The position numbers were made by a program, and so were the translations under genes. The notes under the pieces were generated by a model. The model saw only the letters and a list, made by a program, of their open reading frames with translations. It made no database searches and was not told the origin of the DNA. Positions 26,529-34,462 of a stretch of DNA of 64,000 bases are shown here, one piece after another. The DNA is from Erysipelotrichaceae bacterium (lineage in GTDB: Bacteria; Bacillota_I; Bacilli_A; Erysipelotrichales; Erysipelotrichaceae): positions 1-64,000 of the forward strand of contig JAFRBQ010000019.1 in assembly GCA_017404785.1 (NCBI GenBank). The letters run 5' to 3'. The stretch's first letter is position 1. Each line of letters begins with the position of its first letter.

Positions 26529-27089
26529 TTATTCAATGATCTGGGCAGCAGGATCCTGATAAAAAGGATCTTTCTGATTTATATGATCATAGAAAAGAAC
26601 GCCTTTGAAATGATCGAGTTCATGCTGAAGAACGATCGCCAGATAGCCATCAGCCTTGATGAGGATCTCTTTTTCCTGAAGCAGATCATAGGCTTTGACT
26701 TTCACTCTGGCTGAACGGTAGACATAACCTTCATGTTTCTCGGCTACCGAAAGACATCCTTCGCCGGTATCAAGATATGCTTTTTCGATCGAATTGGAGA
26801 TCATCTTGGGATTGACCAGCGCATATTCAACGACTTTGTTTCCTTCTTCGTCCTTGAGTATTACAGCGGTCATTTTCTTCGGTACACCGACCTGGATGGC
26901 ACTTATACCGACAGCAGGCTGAAGTTTCTTTTCTTCGGCGATCTCCGGGATCGTTGACTCGTCGACATATTTGAGCATATCCATCAGAAGCTGCCTGTCT
27001 TCATCTGAAACAGGTAATTCAACATCGACCGATCTTCTTCTGATCAGCTCGTCTGTATCTTTGATTATTGTCTCCGAATTAATAAGCAT
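26529..27089 (-). CDS. def: Peptide deformylase
   Basis: Removes the formyl group from nascent proteins. The 186-residue type II-like enzyme has motif 1 GISAIQVGVPK (about 65), motif 2 EGCLSV (about 116, Cys ligand) and motif 3 QHELDH (about 160, two His ligands and catalytic Glu). It is transcribed divergently from ftsW. TATAAT at 27096-27101 ends 6 nt before the ATG with no ribosome binding site, so the mRNA is probably leaderless. Confidence 0.95.
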   Translation of the reverse strand: MLINSETIIKDTDELIRRRSVDVELPVSDEDRQLLMDMLKYVDESTIPEIAEEKKLQPAVGISAIQVGVPKKMTAVILKDEEGNKVVEYALVNPKMISNSIEKAYLDTGEGCLSVAEKHEGYVYRSARVKVKAYDLLQEKEILIKADGYLAIVLQHELDHFKGVLFYDHINQKDPFYQDPAAQIIE

Positions 27090-27095
27090 AACAAT

Positions 27096-27101
27096 ATTAT
27101 A
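27096..27101 (-). promoter_or_regulatory. -10 element of def, leaderless type
   Basis: TATAAT, discriminator ATTGTT, then ATG. Shares a 42-bp interval with the divergent ftsW promoter. Confidence 0.6.
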
Positions 27102-27119
27102 ATACCATAACTACTGTGT

Positions 27120-27125
27120 TAAAAT
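27120..27125 (+). promoter_or_regulatory. -10 element of ftsW, leaderless type
   Basis: TAAAAT, discriminator GTTTTT, then GTG at 27132. TTATAA 17 nt upstream is a weak -35 candidate and overlaps the def -10 box. Confidence 0.5.
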
Positions 27126-27131
27126 GTTTTT

Positions 27132-28310
27132 GTGCATAAGAAAATTAAGCTCACTTTAGGTGACAGACTGGTAAGTTTTTCTGCGCTGGCTCTTGTTATC
27201 TTCGGTTCGCTGATGATCGCATCAGCCGAAATGGGAAACAGTGCCGGTGATACATCATATCTTACATCAATCATTATCCGACAGCTGATCTATGCGATCC
27301 TGGGCATTGCTGTATATTTTATTCTGGTCAATTTCCGAGTGCTGCGTCTGAGCAGATATATCTATTTTGTCGGATATGGACTGATGTTTCTGCTTCTGAT
27401 GAGTACGCGTTTTTTCGGTGAGATCGGTGGTGCCTATGCCTGGATAACGATCGGCAAATCCATCACCATCCAGCCATCGGAATTTGCCAAGGTCTTTCTG
27501 ATCGCTCTGGCAGCCAAAATGCTCAATCGTGATGAACATGAAAAGAACATACGCAATCTCATCAGGTATGGAGTTCTTTCGTTTGTTTTTGTGCTTATCG
27601 TCATGGTCTATCAGCACGACTTTGGTTCCGGTGTCGTCATGTTCATAATCTGTTACTGCTGCGCACTTATTCCTCCATACAGGGAATACACCAAAGTTCA
27701 TATATGGATGTTTGGCTTGATCTTTCTTGCCATAGGTGGAATAGGTCTGATCATGAGCCCTCCGGTCAATGAATTCTTCAGAAATCATGCGGATTCCTAT
27801 ATGATCGGCCGTTTTCTGGCTGCCAATGATCCGTTTATGTATCAGTATGATATCGGCTATCACGTCATCATGTCGCTTGTCTCTTTCGCCAATGGCGGGA
27901 TCATCGGCCTGGGATATGGCAATTCCATTCATAAATACATGAATTTCCCGAACCCTTCAAACGACTTCATCCTTCCGGTCATCGTGGAAGAATTGGGCTT
28001 TGTAGGCTTTATGATCCTGGTCATACTCTATGCACTGATGCTTTATCCGATAGTCAGAGGCTCTTTAAGATGCAAGAGGATCTCGGGCAAGATCGTAATG
28101 CTCGGTGTATTCGTCTATTTTGTGACGCACTTTATCCTCAATGTCGGGGGAGTAGGCGGTCTGATCCCGTTGACCGGAGTACCGCTACTGATGATAAGTT
28201 CCGGCGGATCATCCTTGATGGCTGCTCTGGCATCCCTTGGTCTGGCACAGAATGAACTTGTTACAATGAAGAAGGCAGAAACAAATGAGAATAATAGCGG
28301 GAAAGTATAA
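27132..28310 (+). CDS. ftsW: SEDS family peptidoglycan glycosyltransferase (FtsW-like)
   Basis: Membrane glycosyltransferase polymerising lipid II. The 392-residue protein has about ten membrane spans and SEDS signatures: AYAWITIG and QPSEFAKV (about 98-118), and FPNPSNDFILPVIVEELG (about 275-292). The position next to rsmD-coaD and the PNPSNDFI loop favour FtsW over RodA, but no division gene is adjacent. GTG at 27132 is the start; a -10 box ends 6 nt before it. Its end overlaps rsmD by 26 bp. Confidence 0.85.
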   Translation: MHKKIKLTLGDRLVSFSALALVIFGSLMIASAEMGNSAGDTSYLTSIIIRQLIYAILGIAVYFILVNFRVLRLSRYIYFVGYGLMFLLLMSTRFFGEIGGAYAWITIGKSITIQPSEFAKVFLIALAAKMLNRDEHEKNIRNLIRYGVLSFVFVLIVMVYQHDFGSGVVMFIICYCCALIPPYREYTKVHIWMFGLIFLAIGGIGLIMSPPVNEFFRNHADSYMIGRFLAANDPFMYQYDIGYHVIMSLVSFANGGIIGLGYGNSIHKYMNFPNPSNDFILPVIVEELGFVGFMILVILYALMLYPIVRGSLRCKRISGKIVMLGVFVYFVTHFILNVGGVGGLIPLTGVPLLMISSGGSSLMAALASLGLAQNELVTMKKAETNENNSGKV

Positions 28311-28830
28311 GAAGACACCGATCCTGACTCTGCAGGGAGAAGACATAACAAGGCCGACCAGGGATATGGTCAAGGAAGCGCTTTTTTCTTCGATCACCAT
28401 CTATTCCGATACTTCCTTTCTTGATCTTTTTTCCGGTTCCGGATCGATCGGTCTTGAAGCTTTATCCAGAGGCGCTGAAAGGGTCGTCTTCAACGATATA
28501 AACAAGGAAGCAGTAAAGATAATAAGGAAGAATCTTGAGAAGGTCCATGAAGAAAGAGATGTCTACAATCTTGACTATCAGGAGTGCCTGAAGAGACTTG
28601 AAAACGGAGATTTCGATTATATCTATGTTGATCCGCCTTACAAATTCATGACTTATGAAGACACCTTCTACTATGTAAGCAGGTACAATGTTTTAAGCAA
28701 AACGGGTATAATGATATTTGAAGTTGAAAAGAATACACAATTGAATGACGAATATCTTGAATTCCTTAAATTCAAGGAAAAAAGATATGGAATCAATAAA
28801 CTTTTATATTACAGAAGAGGAAGATTATGA
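28285..28830 (+). CDS. rsmD: 16S rRNA (guanine(966)-N(2))-methyltransferase
   Basis: Methylates G966 of 16S rRNA. The 181-residue protein has RIIAGKYKKTPI at the N-terminus, TRPTRDMVKEALF (about 22), the SAM motif FLDLFSGSGSIGLEALSRGA (about 45-64) and catalytic DPPYKF (about 115). The ATG lies within the end of ftsW, giving coupling, and the stop overlaps the coaD ATG by 4 bp. The rsmD-coaD pair is conserved in many bacteria. Confidence 0.94.
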   Translation: MRIIAGKYKKTPILTLQGEDITRPTRDMVKEALFSSITIYSDTSFLDLFSGSGSIGLEALSRGAERVVFNDINKEAVKIIRKNLEKVHEERDVYNLDYQECLKRLENGDFDYIYVDPPYKFMTYEDTFYYVSRYNVLSKTGIMIFEVEKNTQLNDEYLEFLKFKEKRYGINKLLYYRRGRL

Positions 28831-29306
28831 TCAAAGCAATCTATCCGGGAACTTTTGATCCCATCACTGTAGGACATCTGGATGTCATTGAAAGAGCAGC
28901 AAAGATCTATGACAAGCTCATCATTGCAGTCATGGAGAATCGCAGCAAGACCTGTACCTTCACCAAGGAAGAAAGAAAGGCAATGATCGAGAAATGCTGC
29001 GAAAAGATCCCTAATGTCAAAGTCGTCATCGGTGAAGGACTCACTGTCGATCTGGCTGCAAAACATAACTGCAAGATCATCATACGAGGCATCAGAGCGG
29101 TATCCGATTATGAATCAGAACTGGCTCTGGCAACGGCCAACCTGACTTTGAACAACACGATCGAAACGGTACTGATGGTAGCTAAACCTGAACTCTCGTT
29201 TCTGTCATCATCGATCGCCAAGGAGATCGCTTCCTTCGGTGGCAGTATCAAGGAATACATACCTGCTCCGATAATCAGGGAAGTATCCAAGAAGCTTTAT
29301 AAGTAG
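28827..29306 (+). CDS. coaD: Phosphopantetheine adenylyltransferase
   Basis: Fourth step of CoA synthesis, adenylating 4'-phosphopantetheine. The 159-residue nucleotidyltransferase shows GTFDPITVGHLDVIERA (about 8-24) with the HxGH-type TVGH site, IRGIRAVSDYESELA (about 87) and FLSSSIAKEIA (about 128). Length is typical. It ends the ftsW-rsmD-coaD operon; two inverted repeats lie in the following interval. Confidence 0.95.
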   Translation: MIKAIYPGTFDPITVGHLDVIERAAKIYDKLIIAVMENRSKTCTFTKEERKAMIEKCCEKIPNVKVVIGEGLTVDLAAKHNCKIIIRGIRAVSDYESELALATANLTLNNTIETVLMVAKPELSFLSSSIAKEIASFGGSIKEYIPAPIIREVSKKLYK

Positions 29307-29324
29307 TCGGCATATTGACGATTG

Positions 29325-29385
29325 TTTGAAAGGAAAGTGGCGGTGTGGGCCTTATTTTTTCAAACATATAAAAGTATACTTTTTG
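29325..29385 (+). other. Two inverted repeats between coaD and the next gene
   Basis: The first pairs GTTTGA (29325-29330) with TCAAAC (29361-29366), with inner AAGG/CCTT and a GC-rich loop. The second is the self-complementary AAAAGTATACTTTT at about 29371-29384, followed by T. The pair could end coaD transcription, but neither is a textbook terminator. Confidence 0.4.
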
Positions 29386-29403
29386 TGTACCCATTTTTAA
29401 AAG

Positions 29404-29409
29404 TAAGAT
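29404..29409 (+). promoter_or_regulatory. -10 element of the 83-residue gene, leaderless type
   Basis: TAAGAT, discriminator AAGAAC, then ATG at 29416. Confidence 0.45.
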
Positions 29410-29415
29410 AAGAAC

Positions 29416-29667
29416 ATGCAGAAGCTGAGTGATATAAATGAAGCCCTGAGTTATTTAAGGGAAGGTGACATCATTACCGGGAATGGCAAGGATCTTTTCG
29501 TGATGAAAAATGACAGGATCTACAGATACAATGAAGGAAGCTGCTTCGGATTAAGTATCAAGGATTTCGTGGAACTGTATAATAAAAACACTTTCTATCT
29601 GTATGAAGAAAGTGTTGAGATCGATGAGAGCAAGGATGAAGCTTATTATCGTTATTACCGCAAATAA
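29416..29667 (+). CDS. Small conserved-looking protein of unknown function
   Basis: An 83-residue acidic, soluble protein without signal peptide or membrane span. It has a helical start (KLSDINEALSYL), a beta-rich middle (GDIITGNGKDLFVMKNDRIYRY) and a Tyr-rich end (DEAYYRYYRK). I recognise no family. Base composition and the 6-nt -10 spacing match real genes here, supporting translation. It stands alone, convergent with the rhomboid gene 7 bp away. Confidence 0.55.
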   Translation: MQKLSDINEALSYLREGDIITGNGKDLFVMKNDRIYRYNEGSCFGLSIKDFVELYNKNTFYLYEESVEIDESKDEAYYRYYRK

Positions 29668-29674
29668 GCTTTTT

Positions 29675-30235
29675 TTATCTCTTCTTGAAAAACATGCCCA
29701 TGATCGCTCCGGAAACTCCACCGATGATATGGGTGAGCTGTGAGATGTTGTCGGCCGATGTAAAACCGGTATAGAATTCCTGGCCCAGCCACAATAAAGC
29801 GACCAGGATGAGCGTGATCGGGATGCCCTGTTCCTTGCCGGTAATGGAAGCCAGAAGGATGAACGCAAAGACCACACCGCTGGCACCTAGAAGCAGGATG
29901 TTAGGCTGGATCAGGTTGTGGACGATGCCGGTGATGATGGCAGTTACAGTAATGACGGCCATCAGTCTGTCGTGATATTTTTCTTCCAGCATCGGACCAA
30001 GCAACAGTATATAAAGCATATTTGAGATCAGATGATTTATTCCACCATGGCCGAAGACGTGACACAGAAGTCTTACATAGGTCATGGGATTGAACCATGA
30101 AGAACCATAGGTCGAAAACACCATGACAGTCGATTTTCCGTTGGTAAGATAATCAAGACCCAAGGCAATGATACAGATGGAGACAAAGGCCATTGTCAAA
30201 GGCGCATTGAGATAGATAGTGAATTTTTTTCTCAT
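29675..30235 (-). CDS. Rhomboid family intramembrane serine protease
   Basis: A 186-residue six-span membrane protease. The catalytic Ser lies in GASGVVFAF (about 116) and the His in LTHIIGGVSGAIMGM (about 169); the HGGINHLISNM motif with the structural His (about 64) is present. It has no extra domains, so it is the minimal rhomboid core, and its substrate is unknown. AATAAT (30242-30247) ends 6 nt before the ATG. It is divergent from the patatin gene. Confidence 0.9.
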   Translation of the reverse strand: MRKKFTIYLNAPLTMAFVSICIIALGLDYLTNGKSTVMVFSTYGSSWFNPMTYVRLLCHVFGHGGINHLISNMLYILLLGPMLEEKYHDRLMAVITVTAIITGIVHNLIQPNILLLGASGVVFAFILLASITGKEQGIPITLILVALLWLGQEFYTGFTSADNISQLTHIIGGVSGAIMGMFFKKR

Positions 30236-30241
30236 GTCCTA

Positions 30242-30247
30242 ATTATT
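30242..30247 (-). promoter_or_regulatory. -10-like element of the rhomboid gene, leaderless type
   Basis: AATAAT, discriminator TAGGAC, then ATG on the minus strand. Weaker hexamer than the others. Confidence 0.4.
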
Positions 30248-30268
30248 GCACAAAAAAAACATAAATAA

Positions 30269-30274
30269 TAAAAT
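30269..30274 (+). promoter_or_regulatory. -10 element of the patatin gene, leaderless type
   Basis: TAAAAT, discriminator GAAATC, then ATG at 30281. Confidence 0.5.
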
Positions 30275-30280
30275 GAAATC

Positions 30281-31135
30281 ATGTTAGACAAGAAGATCGC
30301 TTTAGTCATGGAAGGCGGCGGAATGCGCGGTGCCTATACGGCTGGAGCACTGACATGGTTGATCGATAACGGGATAGATTTTTCCAGCAGCTATGGTATT
30401 TCATCAGGTGCTTTTTATTTGTGCGGATATTTGATGCACAACAGAGATTTTCTTTATGACTGTTCAACCAACGGCGTAACCGATAAACGTTATCTGTTTT
30501 TGCCAGGTCTGCTCCGTTCAGGCAAGGTCGTAGATTACGACTTTCTGTTCAATCAGATCCTGGTCAAGGAAAAACACATGGATCTTAGTCCTTTGAAGGA
30601 TCTTGATCGTGAAGGTTTTATCGGTCTGTATGATCTGACTATAGGAAAGACCATCTATGTAAGTACCAGAGATATCGATGTCGATCTGCTTAAAGCAGCA
30701 GCTTCTTTACCGATCCTGGGCAAGCTCGTCAAATATGGTGACAAAGAGTATTTTGACGGCGGCATAACAAAGATGATCCCGATCGAAAAGGCCGTTGAGG
30801 ATGGCTGTGAGAAGTTCCTCATCATTACGACCAAACCGGAGAACTATGTCCGCAAACCTGCCAAGAAGCCGATCATTCAGCTGATGAAGGTCATGTATCC
30901 GCAATGCCCGCAGATCTCCAAGGACTACGCGGTAAGACATATCAACTACAACAGACAGATCGAACTGATAAAGAGTCTTGCACAGGAAAAGAAAGCCGTT
31001 TTCTGCTTCCCGACCAAGGAATCCAAGGTCACGAGGATCGGCGGCACTTTTGAACAATTGGACGATCTGTTCAAACTCGGCTATTCCGATATGGAACAGC
31101 GCAAGGAAAGCTTCTTTGAACTTATCAATGATTAA
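30281..31135 (+). CDS. Patatin-like phospholipase family protein
   Basis: A 284-residue serine lipase/acyl hydrolase with the oxyanion motif GGGMRGAYTAGAL (about 11-23), nucleophile GISSGAF (about 40, GxSxG) and the dyad Asp in DGGITKM (about 160). There is no signal peptide, so it should act on lipids at the cytoplasmic face; the real substrate is unknown. It resembles the bacterial YqhO/RssA-type proteins. Its last 8 bp overlap the start of the following lipoprotein gene, implying co-expression. Confidence 0.88.
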   Translation: MLDKKIALVMEGGGMRGAYTAGALTWLIDNGIDFSSSYGISSGAFYLCGYLMHNRDFLYDCSTNGVTDKRYLFLPGLLRSGKVVDYDFLFNQILVKEKHMDLSPLKDLDREGFIGLYDLTIGKTIYVSTRDIDVDLLKAAASLPILGKLVKYGDKEYFDGGITKMIPIEKAVEDGCEKFLIITTKPENYVRKPAKKPIIQLMKVMYPQCPQISKDYAVRHINYNRQIELIKSLAQEKKAVFCFPTKESKVTRIGGTFEQLDDLFKLGYSDMEQRKESFFELIND

Positions 31136-32369
31136 AAAACTGATCATTTTACTGATGGTTTTCCTGCTTGCGGGCTGCAGTCAAAATCAGGAAGAAATAG
31201 AAGAAGATATTGAATACATAGATCCTGTAAAGGATATTTTTATTTTTTCTGCACTGAATGAAAAAACGCAGAACAGGATCAGAAGAGCCAATAGCAATAA
31301 AGACTACAGCAACTATCAGTTCAAGATGCTGTTCAAGGATGCCTATGAAGGAAAAGTTCAGGATATAGAAGGAAATACAATAGATCTTACTGAAAGTGAA
31401 AAACTGATCCTGGAAGTCGTTTCTGTTGACTGTGCTCATTGTAAGAAACAGAACGAACTGATAAATGAATTCGTCGAATATTTTGATGGAACTTTTATTC
31501 AATACTTCAATGTCGGAACAAAAGAAGAAATAATGGAATTCTATGGTGATATGCAGATACCTGAAGATCTCATCATCGTTGAAAGAGATGAGGAACTCAA
31601 GGAATATCTTCTTCATGAACTTGGCATAAAAAAGTATCCAACTACTCTTGGGTATTATGAAGGAAAGCTTAGTTTCATGAATGATGGCGAATGTGATCTG
31701 ATCGGTTTCAGGGAATTCTGTGATATTTCGTTTGATAAAAGGCTTGGTGAAGATGATTTCCTTGATGAAAACGGAGATGATCTTTTGAATGTCAACAGAA
31801 CGATCGATGATGTGAAGAACGATCTCAGTAAAGCCAATCAGGAACTTATACAAGAGCTTGATAACGATGACTATACTGAAGAACTGACATATTCTCTGAT
31901 GTCTCAGAAAGTCGATTTTACCAAGATCAGCAACAGAAAAAGCGATGTCTATATCAATGAGATCGATGATTTTTCTGTGTATGAAAATGATGAGCTGGTC
32001 CTCTTGTATACCTTTTTAAGGGACAATTCGCAGGTGGACAGAGTAGATTTCATCAATGGTCTTATTGAAGACAATCCCGATCTGAAATTCATCGTCGTCC
32101 TCATTGAAGGGGCGGAGTCTTCTTCAGCAGCCTTGAAGAATATGCCTATGAAGTTCAGATGTCCGGTCGTATCGGTGCTGGGCTATATCCCTGAAGATTT
32201 CTTCAGATTCGCCATAGCTGCCTATCCTACGGCGGTGTTTGTGAATAAAGGGGTATTTACCGGGGGTTATTCAAATATCCTGGATAAACAGACATTTAAA
32301 AAGGCAAGCACGATCTTTCTTGGTGAAGGATGTGTTGCCTATAAACATAACAATCAGACTAACGGGTAA
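31128..32369 (+). CDS. Lipoprotein with thioredoxin-like domains
   Basis: A 413-residue secreted lipoprotein. The signal peptide ends in LLAGC (Cys at about 16), followed by a Glu/Gln/Asp-rich linker. A first thioredoxin-like domain (about 85-205) contains VDCAHCKKQ, a CxxC redox site, and the cis-Pro region KKYPTT. A second similar segment (about 290-400; ends AAYPTAVFVNKGVFTGGY) has the cis-Pro but no CxxC. It may act in extracellular disulfide exchange; no partner is visible. The start at 31128 is chosen for the signal peptide and its overlap with the patatin gene. Confidence 0.7.
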   Translation: MIKKLIILLMVFLLAGCSQNQEEIEEDIEYIDPVKDIFIFSALNEKTQNRIRRANSNKDYSNYQFKMLFKDAYEGKVQDIEGNTIDLTESEKLILEVVSVDCAHCKKQNELINEFVEYFDGTFIQYFNVGTKEEIMEFYGDMQIPEDLIIVERDEELKEYLLHELGIKKYPTTLGYYEGKLSFMNDGECDLIGFREFCDISFDKRLGEDDFLDENGDDLLNVNRTIDDVKNDLSKANQELIQELDNDDYTEELTYSLMSQKVDFTKISNRKSDVYINEIDDFSVYENDELVLLYTFLRDNSQVDRVDFINGLIEDNPDLKFIVVLIEGAESSSAALKNMPMKFRCPVVSVLGYIPEDFFRFAIAAYPTAVFVNKGVFTGGYSNILDKQTFKKASTIFLGEGCVAYKHNNQTNG

Positions 32370-33019
32370 CGATCAGGTCTACTTTCAAAGACAAGAAGTT
32401 CATTACTGATGGGGTGCCTGAATTCGATCCTTGAAGCATGCAAGGCGATCTGCTGTCCTTTGACAGCATTTTTATTGTAGCGCTGATCTCCCCACAGCGG
32501 ATGATTCCTGGAGGAGAACTGAACTCTGATCTGGTGGGATCTTCCGGTCTTCAGCATAATCCTTACGATCGCCAGGTCATCTCTTCTTTCAAGCACTTCA
32601 TAGTCAAGGATCGCGATCTTGCCTTTAGGATCGACTCTGACGGTATTGGTCCTGCTGTCTTTTAAGAGATAGTCTTCAAAATGTCCATGGTCTTTCAAGC
32701 CGTTGTCTTCAACGGCAGCAATGTATTCTTTTTTAAAGGTGTGATCGCTTATCTGCTTAGAGATCCTCCCGGCAGCTTTTGAAGTCCTGGCAAAGACGCA
32801 GACACCGCTGACAGGGCGATCGAGACGATGCAGAAGCCCAAGATAGACATCACCGGGTTTATTGCATTTTTCCTTTATGTAGGCCTTTGCCATGCTTAAA
32901 AGATCTTCATCTTTTGAAGAATCTTCCTGCATCGGTATGTTTATGGGTTTGTCGACGACCAGCAGATGGTTGTCTTCGTAGATCACTTTCAAATCGACCA
33001 CCTGGTGCTTTGACCGCAT
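32354..33019 (-). CDS. RluA-family pseudouridine synthase
   Basis: A 221-residue enzyme converting uridine to pseudouridine in rRNA or tRNA. The catalytic Asp lies in LLHRLDRPVSGV (about 64), and GRSHQIRVQF (about 160) is the second family motif. It lacks the N-terminal S4 domain of RluD, so it belongs to the short RluA/YlyB-like group; the target base is not predictable. Its start overlaps the end of the methyltransferase gene by 31 bp, suggesting an RNA-modification operon. It overlaps the convergent lipoprotein gene by 16 bp. Confidence 0.88.
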   Translation of the reverse strand: MRSKHQVVDLKVIYEDNHLLVVDKPINIPMQEDSSKDEDLLSMAKAYIKEKCNKPGDVYLGLLHRLDRPVSGVCVFARTSKAAGRISKQISDHTFKKEYIAAVEDNGLKDHGHFEDYLLKDSRTNTVRVDPKGKIAILDYEVLERRDDLAIVRIMLKTGRSHQIRVQFSSRNHPLWGDQRYNKNAVKGQQIALHASRIEFRHPISNELLVFESRPDRYPLV

Positions 33020-33852
33020 GGCAGTACATAATCCGAATCCTTGATCTTTATCCCGATCTCATCGGACATGACTTTGCCACCTAAACTGCTCTCTTCTACA
33101 TATCTGTTGAGTGTGTTGAACATCACGCTGGAAGAATAACCGGTCGTATAGGTATTGATGATGAGAAACAGCGGATCATCGCTTAAAAGCTGCAGACAGT
33201 TGATGATCAGCGGATTGATCTTTTCTTCAAACTTGAACAGTTCATTATCGGGACCTCTTCCATAAGAAGGAGGGTCCATGATTATGCCATCGTATTTTCT
33301 TCCTCTTCTGATCTCCCGGCTTGTGAATTTCAAGGCGTCATCGACGATGAATCTGATCGTTTTATCCTGAAGCTTAGAAAGTTTCATATTTTCCTTGGCC
33401 CATTCATTAATGCCTTTGGAGGCATCAAGATGGACGACTTCTGCAGCCCCGGCCGCGGCAGCAGCCATGGTGGCAGCTCCGGTATAGGCAAAAAGATTTA
33501 GGATCCTGGCATCCTTTTTCCTGCTGATCTTTTCATAGATGAAATCCCAGTTGGCACTCTGTTCAGGAAAAAGGCCGGTATGTTTGAATCCGGTAGGTGA
33601 GACCTTGAAAGTGAGGTCTTTATATTGAACATTCCATGATTCCGGCAGTTTCTTATTGAATTGCCAGTGTCCGCCTCCTTTATTGGAACGGATATAGAAT
33701 GCATCAGGTTCATTCCACAGCTCAGGTCTTATTTTTGGCCATAAAGCCATCGGGTCAGGTCTTCTCAGAACTATACCTTTCCAGCTTTCAAGCTTCTCCT
33801 TGTCTCCGGCATCAAGCAGGATATAATCTTTAAAAGTATTGCTTGTAATCAT
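32989..33852 (-). CDS. Class I SAM-dependent methyltransferase (RlmI/RlmK-like core)
   Basis: A 287-residue methyltransferase with the SAM motif LNLFAYTGAATMAAAAAGA (about 123-141), HLDASKG (about 147) and catalytic DPPSYGRG (about 200), which points to a nucleic-acid target. The N-terminus (about 1-110) is beta-rich and lacks the PUA domain of RlmI. Its co-transcription with an RluA-type synthase supports an rRNA role, but the position is unknown. TAAAAT at 33859-33864 ends 6 nt before the ATG; the gene is divergent from the NUDIX gene. Confidence 0.85.
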   Translation of the reverse strand: MITSNTFKDYILLDAGDKEKLESWKGIVLRRPDPMALWPKIRPELWNEPDAFYIRSNKGGGHWQFNKKLPESWNVQYKDLTFKVSPTGFKHTGLFPEQSANWDFIYEKISRKKDARILNLFAYTGAATMAAAAAGAAEVVHLDASKGINEWAKENMKLSKLQDKTIRFIVDDALKFTSREIRRGRKYDGIIMDPPSYGRGPDNELFKFEEKINPLIINCLQLLSDDPLFLIINTYTTGYSSSVMFNTLNRYVEESSLGGKVMSDEIGIKIKDSDYVLPCGQSTRWSI

Positions 33853-33858
33853 ACCTAA

Positions 33859-33864
33859 ATTTTA
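33859..33864 (-). promoter_or_regulatory. -10 element of the methyltransferase gene, leaderless type
   Basis: TAAAAT, discriminator TTAGGT, then ATG on the minus strand. Confidence 0.55.
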
Positions 33865-33877
33865 GCATTCTTTGTTG

Positions 33878-33883
33878 TAAAAT
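33878..33883 (+). promoter_or_regulatory. -10 element of the NUDIX gene, leaderless type
   Basis: TAAAAT, discriminator GATTAT, then GTG at 33890. It lies 13 bp from the divergent methyltransferase -10 box, so the two promoters must compete. Confidence 0.55.
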
Positions 33884-33889
33884 GATTAT

Positions 33890-34462
33890 GTGAGTATCAA
33901 GGAAGATATCGTTAATTACAGGCCTTTCAACATTCAGGAAGAGAAGGATAAAAGGATCATCCTGCAGTTTCTGGAAGAGCATGATGATGCCTTTTTCAGA
34001 AGCAATGAACTGGGACATATGACCGCCTCAGCCTGGGTCGTCAACAAAGACAGAACAAAGGTATTGATGGCCTATCATAAGATCTATGATTCCTGGGCCT
34101 GGCTCGGTGGACATTGCGATGGCGATGAAGACTGCCTGGCTGTTGCGCTTAAGGAAGTAAGAGAAGAAGCCGGGGTGAAAAGTGTCGTTCCCGTCAGCAG
34201 GGATATTTTCTCTTTGGAAATACTGTCTGTTGATTCTCACTACAAGAGGGGGAACTATGTTCCTACCCATCTGCACCTCAACGTGACTTATCTACTTGAG
34301 GCAGACGAAAATGAAGAACTCTTTGTCAAAGAAGATGAAAACAGCGGTGTAGCGTGGTTTGAAAAAGATGAAGCAATCGCCAGATCAAATGAAAAATGGT
34401 TTAAAGAGAATATATACAAGAAATTGAATCAGAAACTTAAGGAGCTTTATGAAGACAATTAA
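33890..34462 (+). CDS. NUDIX hydrolase
   Basis: A 190-residue Mg-dependent hydrolase of nucleoside-diphosphate-linked compounds. The NUDIX box is GGHCDGDEDCLAVALKEV followed by REEAGV (about 79-102), with the REUxEE glutamates intact. The N-terminal 45 residues form an extra helical segment. Substrate unknown; a housecleaning pyrophosphatase is a reasonable guess. The GTG start is supported by promoter spacing. It overlaps the next gene by 14 bp, starting a NUDIX-AAA-pcrA operon. Confidence 0.85.
   Translation: MSIKEDIVNYRPFNIQEEKDKRIILQFLEEHDDAFFRSNELGHMTASAWVVNKDRTKVLMAYHKIYDSWAWLGGHCDGDEDCLAVALKEVREEAGVKSVVPVSRDIFSLEILSVDSHYKRGNYVPTHLHLNVTYLLEADENEELFVKEDENSGVAWFEKDEAIARSNEKWFKENIYKKLNQKLKELYEDN

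Noticed and set aside
27267-27932. 221-codon frame opposite ftsW
   Set aside because: It is a shadow of a membrane protein gene, with the Asp/His/Ile-rich composition expected of reversed hydrophobic codons and no start signals.
30978-31127. 150-bp 5' extension of the thioredoxin-like lipoprotein gene
   Set aside because: It lies out of frame within the patatin gene and would put about 50 residues before a perfect lipoprotein signal peptide.
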